In this document: one piece after another, positions 1 through 13,200 of the stretch
Numbering within the stretch: the stretch's first letter is position 1
How the letters are laid out: the number at the start of each line of letters is the position of its first letter
Source: Embiotoca jacksoni
Taxonomy: Eukaryota; Chordata; Actinopteri; Embiotocidae
NCBI GenBank assembly: GCA_022577435.1
Contig: JAKOON010000123.1
Span: forward strand, 124,001 to 188,000
DNA: 64,000 nucleotides
Direction of reading: 5' to 3'
Translations under genes and position numbers: made by a program
Notes under the pieces: model-generated
Databases searched by the model: none
Told to the model about the DNA's origin: nothing
Seen by the model: only the letters and a program-made list of their open reading frames with translations

Positions 1-3000
1 CCTAAACTAGCACTACTGAGCTGAGATAATGACTGCATAGCCACGATCAATCCCAGGAGTTCATCAAAAGCGGAAGTGCAGGCAAACATACAAAGCGAAT
101 AGCGCGTTCCACTCTCAGAGGATCAATGCCCGGGGTAAGTGCTGGAGAAACCATTGTGAAGCAGCACAAACGCTGCAGAGCCACAGCTCAGAAAATCTGG
201 CATGAAGAAAACTGCCTATTGCCCCCACCCCATCACTGAGGGCATTTGTACACATGTAGACCACTGCATCATAAGAGCAGGTGCTTTGCGATGCACACCC
301 CTTGTAGGTTTCACTGAGAAAGACAGTAGTAGATATTAGGGGACTCACACACACACACTGATAAATCCTGACAGAGGGGAGGGGATAAAAAGTACAACCT
401 GTTCATGGGCTTTTGGGAGGCTCTATCATGGTTCATTTCCTGAAGCAGTTGGTAGACTCTATTTATAGGCCAGCATACTGGTACCAGTTAATCCTGCACT
501 GGGCTTGCCAACTGCCTGCCAGCTGGCACAGTGGGTTGCACTTGTGTGTGGTGATCGGGAAGGTTCCGGATGAAATAATGGTGAGGATGGGAGACTAGAA
601 TCTACCTTAATAGCCCATGTGTGAGGGTGCTTTTTTTTTTCTTCCCCATAGTGCAAACTGATAGAAAGAAACTTTTAGACTGAAACTTTTACTTCCTACC
701 TCTGAATCACACTAAGATCCTTAAATATGGTGGTGATTGAAAGTTTGTGAACCCTTTAGAATTTTCTTGTTTTCAGCATAAGATAAACAGAACCCAATTA
801 AACAAATGAGATCAAAATATGATGTTTGGTCATTTATTTATTGAGGGAAATGATCCAATGTTACATATCTGTGAGTGTTTTATTTAAAGAACGGAGATAT
901 CCAAGTCTGACCTTCAAACCATGCATTAGTGGAAATGTACCATTTCATGAAGAAAAAAGATTTTTGAGGACCTCAGAAAATGTTCTCGATGCTCATCAGC
1001 CTGGAAAAGGTTACAAAAACATCTCTAAATAGTCCACAGTCAGACAGACTGTACAATAAGAGGAAATTGAAGACTATTGTTACTCTCTTAAGAGGTGGTC
1101 GAATAACAAACATCCCTTCATGAGGAAGGCATGTAATAGTCTTCTCTCGCATTTGCTAATACTCAGTTCATGAGTCCAAAATCAGGAGAAGACAATAGTG
1201 TGCATGGATGGGTTGCAAGGAGAAAGCTGCTGCTCTCTAAAAATAGCATCTGCAGTTTGCTATAGATCATGTTGGCAAGTCAGAAGGCTACTGGACAAAT
1301 GTATAAAAAAAAATTTAAAAAAAATGAAAAGCATTACGTTTGTTGAAAGGAAAACACTGAAGTCCGGCATAAGAACCATATCCCATTTATGAAGCATGGT
1401 GGTGGTAGTATCATGCTTTGGCCCTGTTTAGCTGCATGTCGGCCAAGAACAGCTTGCCTTCATTAAAAGGAACAGTGACTTCTGAATTATACCAACAAAT
1501 TTTACAGGAAAAATGTCAGGACCTCTTTCTGTGAACTGAATCTCAAGAGAAAGTGGGTCATGCAGTTATTCTCCCAAAGAATAATTAAAGAAGAATAAAG
1601 TTAACGTTTTGGAAAGGACAAGTCAAAGTCCCCTCAATCCGATAGAAAAGTTGTGGAAGGACCTGAACCAAGCAATTCATGTGAAGAAACCCACAAATGT
1701 CCAAGAATTGAAGCTCTTCTGTATGAAGGAACGGGCAAAAATTCTTCAGAACTGAACAGATTGTTATATTGTAATATTGTCTCAACAAAAAAAAAAACAT
1801 GTTTTAGGTCACATTTATGCAGAAATACAGAAAACTGAAAAGGGTTCACAAACTTTGGAGCATCACTGTTAGATCTATGGCCTGAACCTGCTGCACAGTT
1901 TAAAGGAGCAGTGATATTCATAGAGTTAATATTTGTATGAAAATACAAACATAATGATCATCAGCAGCATCTTAGCTTCTGGCTAATGTGTTTATGTGTC
2001 ATAAATGATTCAAAACTTTACGTGAAAAAAATGGTAATTTTGGTCGTGAAGCAATTATTGGTGACTAAATGGACACAAAAATGAGATTAGTTCAGAGTAT
2101 AAATGAGAGAACAATTATCTGTGAATCTGCATTAAAGATAATTAGCAATTCCAATCGTGTGGATTAAAGAATGGGGTAACATTCTGCAAAGTGTCATTAG
2201 GGACAAAGCCAAGAGCTTCTTTTTTTTTTTTTTTTTGTACAAGATAAAGAGTCTGCGGTTGGTGTGCATGCTAAACCGGGTCAAAGTCAGCAAATTGCCC
2301 GGCATTGTGCAAGCATCAGGTATACCGGTGACTTTCGACTTTGCATTTATCATAACTCGACTAAATCGAGCTTGACACTTGGGCATGTGCTTACAGGGGG
2401 GAAAAATGGTGATGTTGCATACATACACAAAAGCTTCCACATCCTGTTTTATTCAAATGGGCATCAATATATGTCCAGCATCGAGATAGCCAGCTCACCA
2501 AATCTACCGACGGACAAACGGAGACAATGGGTGGATGGAAATAAAGCGGCACTTGCAGATATTTCAGCTTAGTAATGTCTTTGTTTAAGCTCAGCTCGTG
2601 GACATGCATTGTTTCGGATGGAGGGGATGGATGGAGGTGGAGCTGGGGAGGGAAGGCATGGAGGTGGGGGGGTGGGTTGGGGCTGAATAATGGTACACAT
2701 CCAATCACAGGAATGCATAAGTGGGCATATACGCCACTGTGGAAAATCGCTGCACAAGCACTTCGTCCTCGATGCGGCCATATGTTTTATAGCGCTTTGT
2801 TTACTGTGCCCGGCCCCAGCTTCCTGTCCGGGAGAATATGCCCAGCTAGCTTAAGCAGTATTGATTTTGTTTTTCAAGCATGTTGCGGGGAAGCGAGGAA
2901 TGCAAGGCTGTAGACAAAAAGCATGAAGGGCTGAAGGTTCGCCGGTTATCTCGCGTTCCGTTTTTCTGCAAGCCACCGGGGAAAATTTACATATCTTGCC

Positions 3001-4184
3001 CGAAAGCAAAATGGATGCCATTCTCTTTAAAGCTGACCGACGTTAAACAATGATCATGACAGCGAAGTTAGTCAGCTCGGGTGGCGGAGGGGAAGCTGGG
3101 AGGCAGGGGGAAGTGGGGGGGCAACAAGTGAGCCCGCTGAGACTTGAAGATTGAACAATGCAAATAAGGCAATGAATTACTTTTCGAAGTTTGCTGGTGG
3201 AATAAATAGGCACGGCAGCTCCGTGCGACGAGATGTGTGCACTCCACTCAGACTGATGAGGCTTCACTGCATCAGAAGTTAAGGTGGAACTAATGAGTGT
3301 AGTCCATATTCATACTCCTTTCAATTAGGTAATCACCAAACACCTATTTATTCTGTAGCACGAGCAATTTAAGATGGAATAAATGTGACAAACTCTGTTT
3401 AAATGCGGTGTCGTGGCTCTTCTTTCCCCGACTCATCGTTCTTGTTTCACTTTGCTGCATTAGCAGATTTATTAGATTTTTGTAGACTTTGAAAATTCAA
3501 AGCGAGTTGATGCAAGTTTGTAGTCCATTATATTTCCTAAAACTCCCCTTAACCACAGCGACAGATGTGACAGTGAGTCCTTAAGGTGTTACATAAAGCT
3601 TTTTTTTGGTTGTTTTTACTACTTTATGTAACTGCTGCTGGCTAGTAAATTAATCACAGGAGTTTGCCACTGAAATAACTCGGAAAGAACAGTGTTTAAG
3701 GGCAGCAGATCATTTGCTTTGAAAGGTAGCGCTGAAATATGAAGGTAGATTTTCACACTCCCCGGTATTCATTGCCCACTGCGGTACATTTTTAAAAAGG
3801 GCACAGCGGAAGAAGAAAAGACTAAACTGGGAGGAAATACGCTTGAAGAATTTCTTTAGTATTGGATTTCATAGCAATCTAAATAATGTGACAAAAGCCT
3901 TTTCACCCTGGCAAGAGCAGAATCCTACAGGGGAAACCGTTTCAGTATAAAAATCTGTGGTAGCCTTAAAAAAAAAAAAAAAACCTGAATCGACAGATGC
4001 CCATTATGTAAAAACCTTTGCAACGTAACCAAACTATTTATACACCATATTTCTAGTTTTATTCTAAGGCTGATTCAGCAGAGTGTCATCATTTCTGGAG
4101 TCATTGAAATGCACAGAGCTGAACATGAAGGCAAAAAGTGGATCGTAAAGGTTGTCATTTGAATAAATAATCAGTGTCATTTAC
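1..4184. other. Intronic DNA of the glucosidase-like gene
   Basis: Apart from the Tc1 remnant at 726-1870, this is single-copy-looking DNA with a G-rich stretch at 2612-2683. No further exon of the gene could be supported here. Confidence 0.5.
726..1870 (+). mobile_element. Decayed Tc1-type DNA transposon
   Basis: Both ends carry matching terminal inverted repeats. The left reads TGGTGATTGAAAGTTTGTGA and the right, on the minus strand, CAGTGATGCTCCAAAGTTTG. The left end abuts TA at 726-727; the right TA has become TT. Between them, short fragments of a transposase can be read (for example VLDAHQPGKGYKNISK), broken by stops and internal deletions, including loss of most of the DDE region. It lies in the intron after exon 7 of the glucosidase-like gene and is inactive. 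Confidence 0.88.
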
Positions 4185-4251
4185 CTGCCGTCTTTATCGC
4201 TGTCCAGGAACTGGAAAACGCTGGTTGCTGTTCTGTTCTGATGTCTGAGAC
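4185..4251 (-). CDS. Glucosidase II beta-like exon 7 (sequon and start of EF-hand)
   Basis: 67-nt exon after a 7.3-kb intron, TTTTTAG acceptor and GTAAAT donor, phase 1 in and phase 2 out. It encodes LRHQNRTATSVFQFLDSDKDG. The DSDKDG loop start is where PRKCSH carries its first EF-hand, which supports the assignment despite the short length. The next exon was not found at lower coordinates and probably lies beyond the window. Confidence 0.78.
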
Positions 4252-7200
4252 CTAAAAATAATAAAAAATAAATAAATAAATTAAAAAAAAGTCATACCTG
4301 TGTTACTGCAAATTTGTTTAAGTAGAAACCACTTTAGGTGTTTATGTTATGAGCACAATGAGTCATGATAACAAAAGGCAGGTAAAAATGTTTTTATTTT
4401 TTTATTACAAAACAATGTAGGAGTTTCTTTTGAGTCACCAATCACTGCGATAAACATTAATCCAATCGGATGCAAAGTGAGAGGCAGGAAGAGAGAGAAG
4501 GACAGAGCTGGAGCTGGATTTAAAAAATATGGGGAGTGGAAGGAGGAGGGGGGTAGTGGGTAAGGGAGTGGGGGGGAGGGGGGGCAATCAGGCAATGAGT
4601 CAGTCACGCTGTGCAAGAACATTTGGTTTCCCTGTAGGAAAAAAAAAGAAAAAAAAAAGAAGCATGTCACAGTCCAGAATGCAATCAGAAGGCTTTGTGC
4701 TGTAACGGCTGCTATGACAGTGATTTCCCTCTTCTCCATTCATATTCGCCAGCAGATGAAAAGGAGACGCAGAAACTTCCTCACCCACCCCACCCCCTTT
4801 TTCCTTTTTTTCTCCCCAGCGAGCATGTGACCCCAGCTGATTCAGTTTGTGAATCGCATTCACTGGGAGTGGGAGGCGAGAGGAAGTTGTCTTTATGTTG
4901 GGCGCCGAGCGTCTCCCACATCATCAGCAGAAGAGAGAATGCAAAGGGGCAAGCTGATTGGCCCCGAAGTCAGGGGAAAAGTACTTTACATAATGCTAAT
5001 TGCACATCCGCCGCAATTACCTTTCCGTACTAATTACAGAAAAGCTAATTGTCAAATTAGCATTTAAAAAAAAAATGTTTTTTGGGGTTTTTTTTTTACA
5101 CCGAGTGTACAGTAAAGCGGCTGCGTGGAGTGCGAGCTGTAGGGGTGTTTAAAAAAAATAAAAATAATAAAAAATAATCGCGCCTCTTTTTTCATAAATC
5201 CAGCTTTGCGTTGAGGATTAGAAGTTTTAAAAGATGAGAGATTGAGCAGCACGTCCCGACACCCACAACCTGACTGGGAAGCGGAGATTCTTCAACCCCC
5301 GTTGTTGACTCTACTCAAGCGCAGGTAGAAAAACAAACACCATTTGCCGATATTCTGCTGGAATACACGCAGCATCTGTCGCATCAGTGGGCCTATTCTT
5401 TCGTTTGAACGTGCGCTCTATTCCCAACCTAATGCTTGACATTCTCAACCCGTCCTCTGGTCGCCCTGTCTCGCAAAAAAAAAAAAAAAAAAAAGAGGAG
5501 GAAGAGAAATGGTCTGATCCCTCCCCTCTACTGCAGAGCTGGAGCTATGAAAAACTGCCATGAGGAGGAGAGGTAGAGGAGGGGAGGAGAAGGAAGGAGA
5601 AAGATGGAGTGGGTGCAGTGTGTGTGGGGAGGGGGGGGTGATGTGGTAAAAGGAAGAGTGGGGAGGAATGAGGAAAATAAAGGGAGAAGAGAGTGGGAGG
5701 GTTGGAAAAAAAAAAAACCCAAAAAAAGAAGACGACGACGAGAAGGAGGCTGGAGACATTGGCTCTTTAGGCCGATGGCACGTATAGGGGGCTATGTTTA
5801 CTAATGGACACCATCAGTCATCCACCCATGTTGCCCTGGTGATATCGCAGCACACTCGTAAAATAAGAGAGGCACAAAGAGAACTGAGGAAATGGAACAT
5901 GTCAGCGGGAGGCTGCAGATCTACGCCGAGCCTACCGAACACGCTATCCACACAGAGCTCTCTGTTATTGTAGGCTGAGAAAATACCAATTTTGCCGCCT
6001 TTTGTACACCACAAGCAATATTTCCAGGAAGGAAATTACCTCTTTCCGTGGGGGGGGTACTTTGAAATGGAAATAGATCAAAAGGCTGCAGGTGTTACGT
6101 TGAACTTCTACTTCGCTGAGACGAACAGACGGTGTAAATACGGCGATAGAGGCGGAAAATAAGGATTTTTTTTTTTTATTTTTTTTTTTTACCTAAAAGC
6201 TGCGGTTTAATGGCGACAGTTTGCAGCAGTACAATGACTCAGACGTTCGGCGTCGCAGTTAGGAACGCTGGCAGCACAATCAGACCGCTGCGGTGCACAA
6301 AATCAATAAGTTACCAATTTAAGTTTATTTATCAATTCATAAGGGTTGTGGTCAGTTTCTTCTCCTGGTTCTTCTCAGGGTCGTCACATGGCAGGAAGTC
6401 CTTTTCCAGGACAGTTTTTAAAATCAACCTGCAGCTGATATGACCGAATTGTTCTGCTCGGTTAAGATTCAACACCGAAACTACAAGCTGCTACGAATAA
6501 TGCAAATTAACAAATCAATATCGACGTGATGATTAGATGGCTCAGGAGTAAAAAGGCATCAACCACAAACTACAACGTTCCCGTAACTCTGTTGACCTTC
6601 GTTGACTTTTGTCTCCACTATCTGCTTTTGGGAAAAACACCACAAAAATACTATTTAAAAATACTACATGTCTTAATTATGTATATTTTCATCATATTCT
6701 GGAAGAAATAGTCAAAAATGTACTTCTGACATCAGATCATCTTAAAAACATTCTTTAAAAAAAAAAAAAAAAAAGTCCTTGATTCTACTGCAGGGGGAAG
6801 TTATCAAAACAGTAAGTAGATGAAATGTTAGTCACTCGGTCTGCAACGTCTCTGGCAGCTCGGGGGAACCGCTGAAACCCTCAGAGGCAGCCGGCAAGAC
6901 AAATATACTGCGTCTGCAGTGATTAGTACATGTTCCTGGAAGTCCATACATGCTTTATACACGAGGTCCACGTGCACATGTACTGCACATACACAGGAAT
7001 TGCATGTTCCAAACCAGATATTAATCTTAATAAGCGTCGGCTCGCAATCTGAATGCAATCAGCCCCAGAGAGATGGCGACGTGGAAGGACACTGCAGTTC
7101 AAGCAAAACTGGACATGTCGCTCATCAGTTTTTGCAAAATTTGATGACAACATTTACAAATAATGAAACAAACTTGACTCGCTCCACTCCACTGCAGCGG

Positions 7201-10200
7201 CAAGTGTTCTCGTTAGACTTTTTTTTTTTTTTGCCGCATTACAATCTCAATATGCCGAGTTGAATGGACTTTCGGCAGATGTCTTCACAATATTGCGCGA
7301 CACCTTAGTTTACTTAGCAGGTGTATAAATGCCCGAGGTCAGAAAACGGCACACCGAGATGCAGCTGATGCTACGCCAGTCGTGAACGTAGACCGGTCCT
7401 CATAATGTTATAGTTTGAACGTCTGTTCCTCGAGGCCTCAATTTGACAATCAATCACGCAACAAGATCTTTTTCTGGTTTTGATGATGGTTAATGAGGTC
7501 ATACTTGACATTTGCCGGAATGACAACACACCTGTACCTCCGCTGGAGAAGTGTATGATTAAACACTCAACATAATACGGATATGATGTATGTCTTAATC
7601 ATTCTGCGCGACTGTATTTTACAAAAACAGACATGAGGATTTAAACGGGAAACGTAAAAATGAGACCCGCAGCAATGAGTTAATCAGTCAAATACAAAAC
7701 AATGTGCAACTTTTTTGGAAAACAATGAATCATTGTTAGTTAAATAATCAAAATATTCTGTGGTTCCAGCTTCTCAGATGTGAGGATTTGATGCTTTTCA
7801 TTGACGCATCCGATTCTAAACGGAGTACATTTAGTTTTTATACGATGGATTAAACAAAACAGGCCACCTGAAGACGTAACCTCGGACGGTCAGCTAGTGT
7901 TTTTTTTTTTTACCATTTTCTGACGTCTAATTAAAAAAAATGGAAGGAATCAAGGATAAAAATCTTCAAATGAATCCAAAAAAAATGGTGATGTTTGAAG
8001 TATTTAGAGCTGAAATTCTCCACAATGACTTGGCAGACCATGAACTGTGTCCATATTCAACATAACCGTGTCGGGTTTTGATATCCTGCCGCCTGTCTGT
8101 TCGTATAAATTCTACATTTAAAAAGAGCTGGAAAAAAACAACAACATGAAGACGTTTTATTATTTAAATTTCCAGTTAGGTTGTCCATGTTTCAAATGTG
8201 GAACGATGACTGACTGCTGCCGTACACTTAATTCATGCTAAAGGCTGCACATGAGGTGGTTTACAAGACGGTCCGCCAGCGAAGAAATCAGGTCAGCCAG
8301 CGGATTACCGATGAACTTGAGGAAATCCCCTCAAACTGTGGGTGAACTCTGGGACTGCGTCTAGCTTTGCATATTGGGACGTACCACTCGGGTCTGGACG
8401 ACGGGGTTAATATCAAACAAACATCATTAAAAAGAGGGAAGAGACCACGACGTGAACCCGAAAGCTTCTCATGGACGGCATTGAGAGGGAATTCTTTTTT
8501 CCAGAAAAAAACGAGCACATGTGATCGGCGTCCTTTCTCATTAGCGGTGGGAAAAACAAAGTCTCTGTTAATCAGTGAGGATTTACTGACGATTTCCCAA
8601 CATGCTTTGCAACATGCGGAAAACAGTGCTCGGCTAATAAAAGAACTCGGCGCCGCGTTTCTAGTCACGCGCGTTATGTTGTTGTATTTTAAAAAGATAA
8701 AACGTATATTGATTGAACGGATTGGATTGATGATGGAGTGACTTGTATTTCCTCGACACATCATCTGACCATTTAAAAAGAGGGAGATGTAAACATAGCA
8801 CTTGGTTTGTTTTTTTTTATCCTGTGAATTCATGCACCCCCTGATTCTCCATATCGAGTTTTTTTTTTCCCCCCGCTGCGCCGCACACACATTTTGCCAC
8901 ATGAAAACTCATTTTCTTCGAGGCTACAAATAACCCGGCCCTTTAAAAACTTCTCAATAACTGTGCGTGAAGCCCCGGAGACGTGTGTGAGCGACAGGCG
9001 CCGTAAACGGAGAGACTGTTAAGTTCTACTTTGCAGGCTCAGCTGGTTGTTCGTCTGGCTTTTCATTCCTATTTTGACACCGGCTATTGACAGCTCATGA
9101 AGGAGAAGACAAGACATTCTCTGGCTTTGTTGTGATGTTCCTATATTTAATTGATGCAACTCAATATTTGTCCCCATGGGCACGCTGCAGTTTAAGGGTC
9201 TTTTAAGGCAATTGTCTGAGTTTTTTAAATTTTTGTATTTAATGTGCTTCACCGCCAGAGCGTATTTTTGTAAGTTGGGAGACGTGTGTGTGTAACACGG
9301 GGTGAAAAGAGCTCCAAGGGAAGTTAAGGCTTCTTAATTATTGGTTTTCTAGTATGACATTCATGATGACGGCAAAATTATATGATGTTAGAGAGTTATG
9401 ATGACATGGAGGAAACTGTGGCCATTAAGTTAATGGTGTTTTGCGAGTTTGGGGTTCTGTGGAGATTCAAGAAGCATTTAAGAGATGTAATTTAAAATCT
9501 AATAAGAAACCATAGTGCAGGTTAATGAAGTTCTGTTACATTCGTGCTCCGGCGACATGAGTTCATATAATGCTGACTGCCAGGTAAATCTCTCTGTATG
9601 CTCAGTTGATGAAACAATTAATCGTGCATTTCAAGAAATTAGTCGACCATTTGCCGCATGATTATGATGTCAATATAGTTATTATTATAATATAGTTTTT
9701 GGGGCATCAGAAAATACATTTAAAAAAAAACTGTCATAATGAACTTTTACACTATAACTTTTTACAAACGTACGCACGAAAACAAGGTGCTTTTTAACGA
9801 CAAAGCCAACAGCTGTACACAACAGCCACAGCAGTAGCCGCAGCTAAAGCCGTGGCTACTGCTGAGCCAACATCATGAGCTCGATCACAGTGTTTCTGGA
9901 ATTACAAAAGACAAAAGTTCCACTCTTTGGGTTTAAAAACATACAAGCTGTCTTGAATGTGGCTGCGATGGAAATGGCTCAAATGTAAATGTAACACAAG
10001 CAAATCTTACTGGTAATACGAACATCATTTTAAACTGTATTTGAAGTAATCCCAAGTTGTTGAAAAGAACTTCTGACAAGAACAACAAAAAAAACATGGT
10101 TTCAAAAACGGACTCGGGGGGGCCATGAATCAACTAAATCATATCACAAATTCTGTCGAATATAAACGTTACAGATTGGGGAAACTACTTCCGAGATGAA

Positions 10201-13200
10201 TGCTTGAAAAGTCTCTGCTTCACTGTGCGAATTTTCAACTCCAGGAATGGAACCAAAATGTGCATGAAAAGCTGAATCAACTTGCCATCTGAAATAATAA
10301 CGGTAAGGGCTCGTCGGGAAGCTGTAAAGTGCTTGCTGAATTATACAGTTGGCAGATTAATGCTTATCCACCCAAATTCAAGCATTAATCAACATGTAAT
10401 GTCACCGACTGCAGGCAGGAAAAAAAAAAGGATTGATAAGCAGCCTTTAAACCACTGAAACTTCCCCTCAACTTCTAAGCAACCACACACACACTATCAT
10501 TAGAGTTGCATAATAAAACCCTGGATGGATAGCCAACATGGACAAGACATGCCAACGCGAGCATGGAAATAAAAATTGATGGTTGTCACGCCCTGAAGAT
10601 GAGCAGTAATGGAAGTAAAGGATGACAGGAGCGTGTGTGGGGCGTGTGGGGGGAGGGGGGGCAGCGACAACCAGCAAAGGTCAGCTCGCACGGCGGGAAG
10701 CATGATGGATGCATGCTCAGAGGAAGCGCCAAAGTCAAATGACCTTTATTGCAAGCAAAACTTTTACTTGAGGGCCAGTTTGACACTAGAAAGACAATCA
10801 ATTGCCAAAACTCCTCGACATCACTTCGAAAAAAAAATCCTGACAAAGTACTAATATCAGGCAAATCACATTATTCTTAAATGTGTCGTTTGATATAGTG
10901 ACAACAGAATGCGAGTTTAAGAGTTTGAGTTTGCGTCACACTTACACTGCGCTACAATCTAAAGAAATCTCTAACTTTGAGCTAATTGAACCCAGACCAT
11001 CTGTACGCCCCGCCATCCCGACACACACTTAATGACTCCAAATCCTCCTGCTGAAAAATGATTGAGCCCGTTTCCCATCCGGCCTCACAACTTTCTGTAC
11101 ATCCACACACGCAAGCCTGAGCGTCACTTAAATGCCGAGCCAGCTTGTGCTCGGAGCGATAAGGGAATTTTCCTGTGAGTCATAAGCAACTTCTCTCTGA
11201 AGGTTTGAGGAACATAAAAGGAGAGCTGAGGGAACGCAATGTGCTGCTGATCAGCAATCCTCTCCGAGTCAGTTTATTTCAACGGCGCAGGCGTCTGTAT
11301 TTAACCCTTCCGGCTCTTTCTGACGTCCTGCCATTTGTCATCCTGACCATCTGACCCGATGTTCGCGTGCCAATTTACTTTTGTTCGACGCAAGGCTGAA
11401 ATGAAATGGAAGCTGCCCTGTAGCCGGAACAACGGCCTACCTATATCTGCAAACTGGAGCAACTCTGTGAAATAAACAAATGCCTTCAGATGGACTCAAA
11501 CCAAATCATGGGCGGGTTAAAAAAGTGTCGCGACCCTTACCTCTGTCCTCTGCCTCCAGCGCCTTTAACATTTGCTCTTTGACTCGATCGGCCTCGTGTT
11601 TCCTCCTTCTGTGTTCCTCTAATTTGATCTGGAGGTCTTCGGCGACCTGATGAAGCTCTCTGAGCTGAGCCTGAAGGGAGACAATACGAGGACAAACACA
11701 GGATGAGCCCAACATGCAAAACATGTTTCTACCAACCAGTTAGTTATACGCTGCTCAAAAAAATAAAGGGAACACTTAAACAACACAACGTAACTCCACG
11801 TCAATCACACTTCTGGGAAATCAACCTGTCCAGTTAGGAAGCAACACTGATTGTGGATCAGTTTCACCTGCTGTTGTGCAAATGGAACAGACAACAGGTG
11901 GAAATGAGGCAATTATCAAGACAACCCCTATAAAGGAACGGTTCTGCAGGTGGTGTCCTCACCACTAGAGGTAGCATGAGGCGGTGTCTGCAACCCACAG
12001 AAGTTGCTCCGGTAGTGCAGCTCATCCAGGATGGCACATCAATGCACACTGTGGCAAGAAGGTTTGCTGTGTCTGTCAGCACAGTGTCAAGAGCATGGAG
12101 GAGATACCAGGAGACAGGCTGGTCCACCAGGAGATGTGGAGGGGGCCGTAGGAGGACAACAACCCAGCAGCGGGACCGCTATCTGCTCCTCTGTGCAAAG
12201 AGGAACAGGAGGAGCACTGCCAGAGCCCTACAAAATGACCTTGGCGGTGGGTCAGCGATGGTCTGGGGAGGCATTTCTTCGGAGGGCCGCACAGCCCTCC
12301 GTGTGCTAGCCAGAGGTACCCTGACTGCCATTAGGTCCCGGGATGAGATCCTCAGACCCATTGGAAGACCATATGCTGGTGCAGTGGGCCCTGGGTTCCT
12401 TCTGATGCATGACAATGCTAGGCCTCATGCGTCAGCAGTTCCTGCATGATGAAGGCATCGATGCTACGGATCGGCCTGCCCGTTCCCCAGACCTGAATCC
12501 AATCCAGCACATCTGGGACATCGTGTCTCGTTCCATCCAGACTGTCCAGGAGTCGACTGATGCTTTGATCCAGGTCTGGGAGGAGATCCCTCAGGAGAAC
12601 ATCCGTGGTCTCATCAGGAGCATGCCCAGGTGTTGTAGGGAGTGCATACAGGCACATGGAGGCCACACACACTACTGAGACTCATTTTGACTTGTCTTGA
12701 AGAATTTCCACAGAAGTTGGATCAGCCTGTGATCAGATTTTTCCACTCTTATTTTGAGTATGATTCTGAATCCAGACCTCCATGGGATAATGATTTTGAT
12801 TTCCATTGATCATTCTTATGTTATTTTGTTCTCAACACATTCAACTATGTAATGAATAAAGATTTTCAACTGGAATATTTCATACGTTGAGAGCTAGGAT
12901 GTGTTAAATGTTCCCTTATATTTTTTTTTAGCAGTGTAGTTAATATGACCTGTTCTACAGTAGTTTCTAGTGCAGGTGAGTACAAACACTGCCAAACTTT
13001 CCTGATATTTTCTCTCCTGATGTTTTCTTTTCTGATATTTTCCTTCGTTTGAGGCACAACAGAAAACACAATCTTAAATATGTATTCGGTTCCACGTCTG
13101 AAAAATTGACAAAAGCCAGAATTGACAAAAGCCATTGTGGATGAACTCTGCTTTAATCCCACTACCGCTGCACCTTTTCCATCACTCTAGCTCTGAACTC

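Larger units (their letters stand above)
4252..11540. other. Intron 6 of the glucosidase-like gene
   Basis: It holds purine-rich tracts (about 4480-4640 and 5470-5760), the ATTA cluster near 5.0 kb, poly(A)/poly(T) runs and a hairpin at 9829-9864. Long open frames near 8.3-8.9 kb have no recognisable content. Confidence 0.6.

Noticed and set aside
413..598. 61-codon open frame considered as a downstream exon of the glucosidase-like gene
   Set aside because: It is on the wrong strand, and the minus-strand reading shows no EF-hand or MRH sequence and no phase-compatible acceptor.
8288..8902. 204-codon open frame on the minus strand
   Set aside because: No recognisable domain, no exon-like borders, low-complexity ends; it lies in an intron of the glucosidase-like gene.
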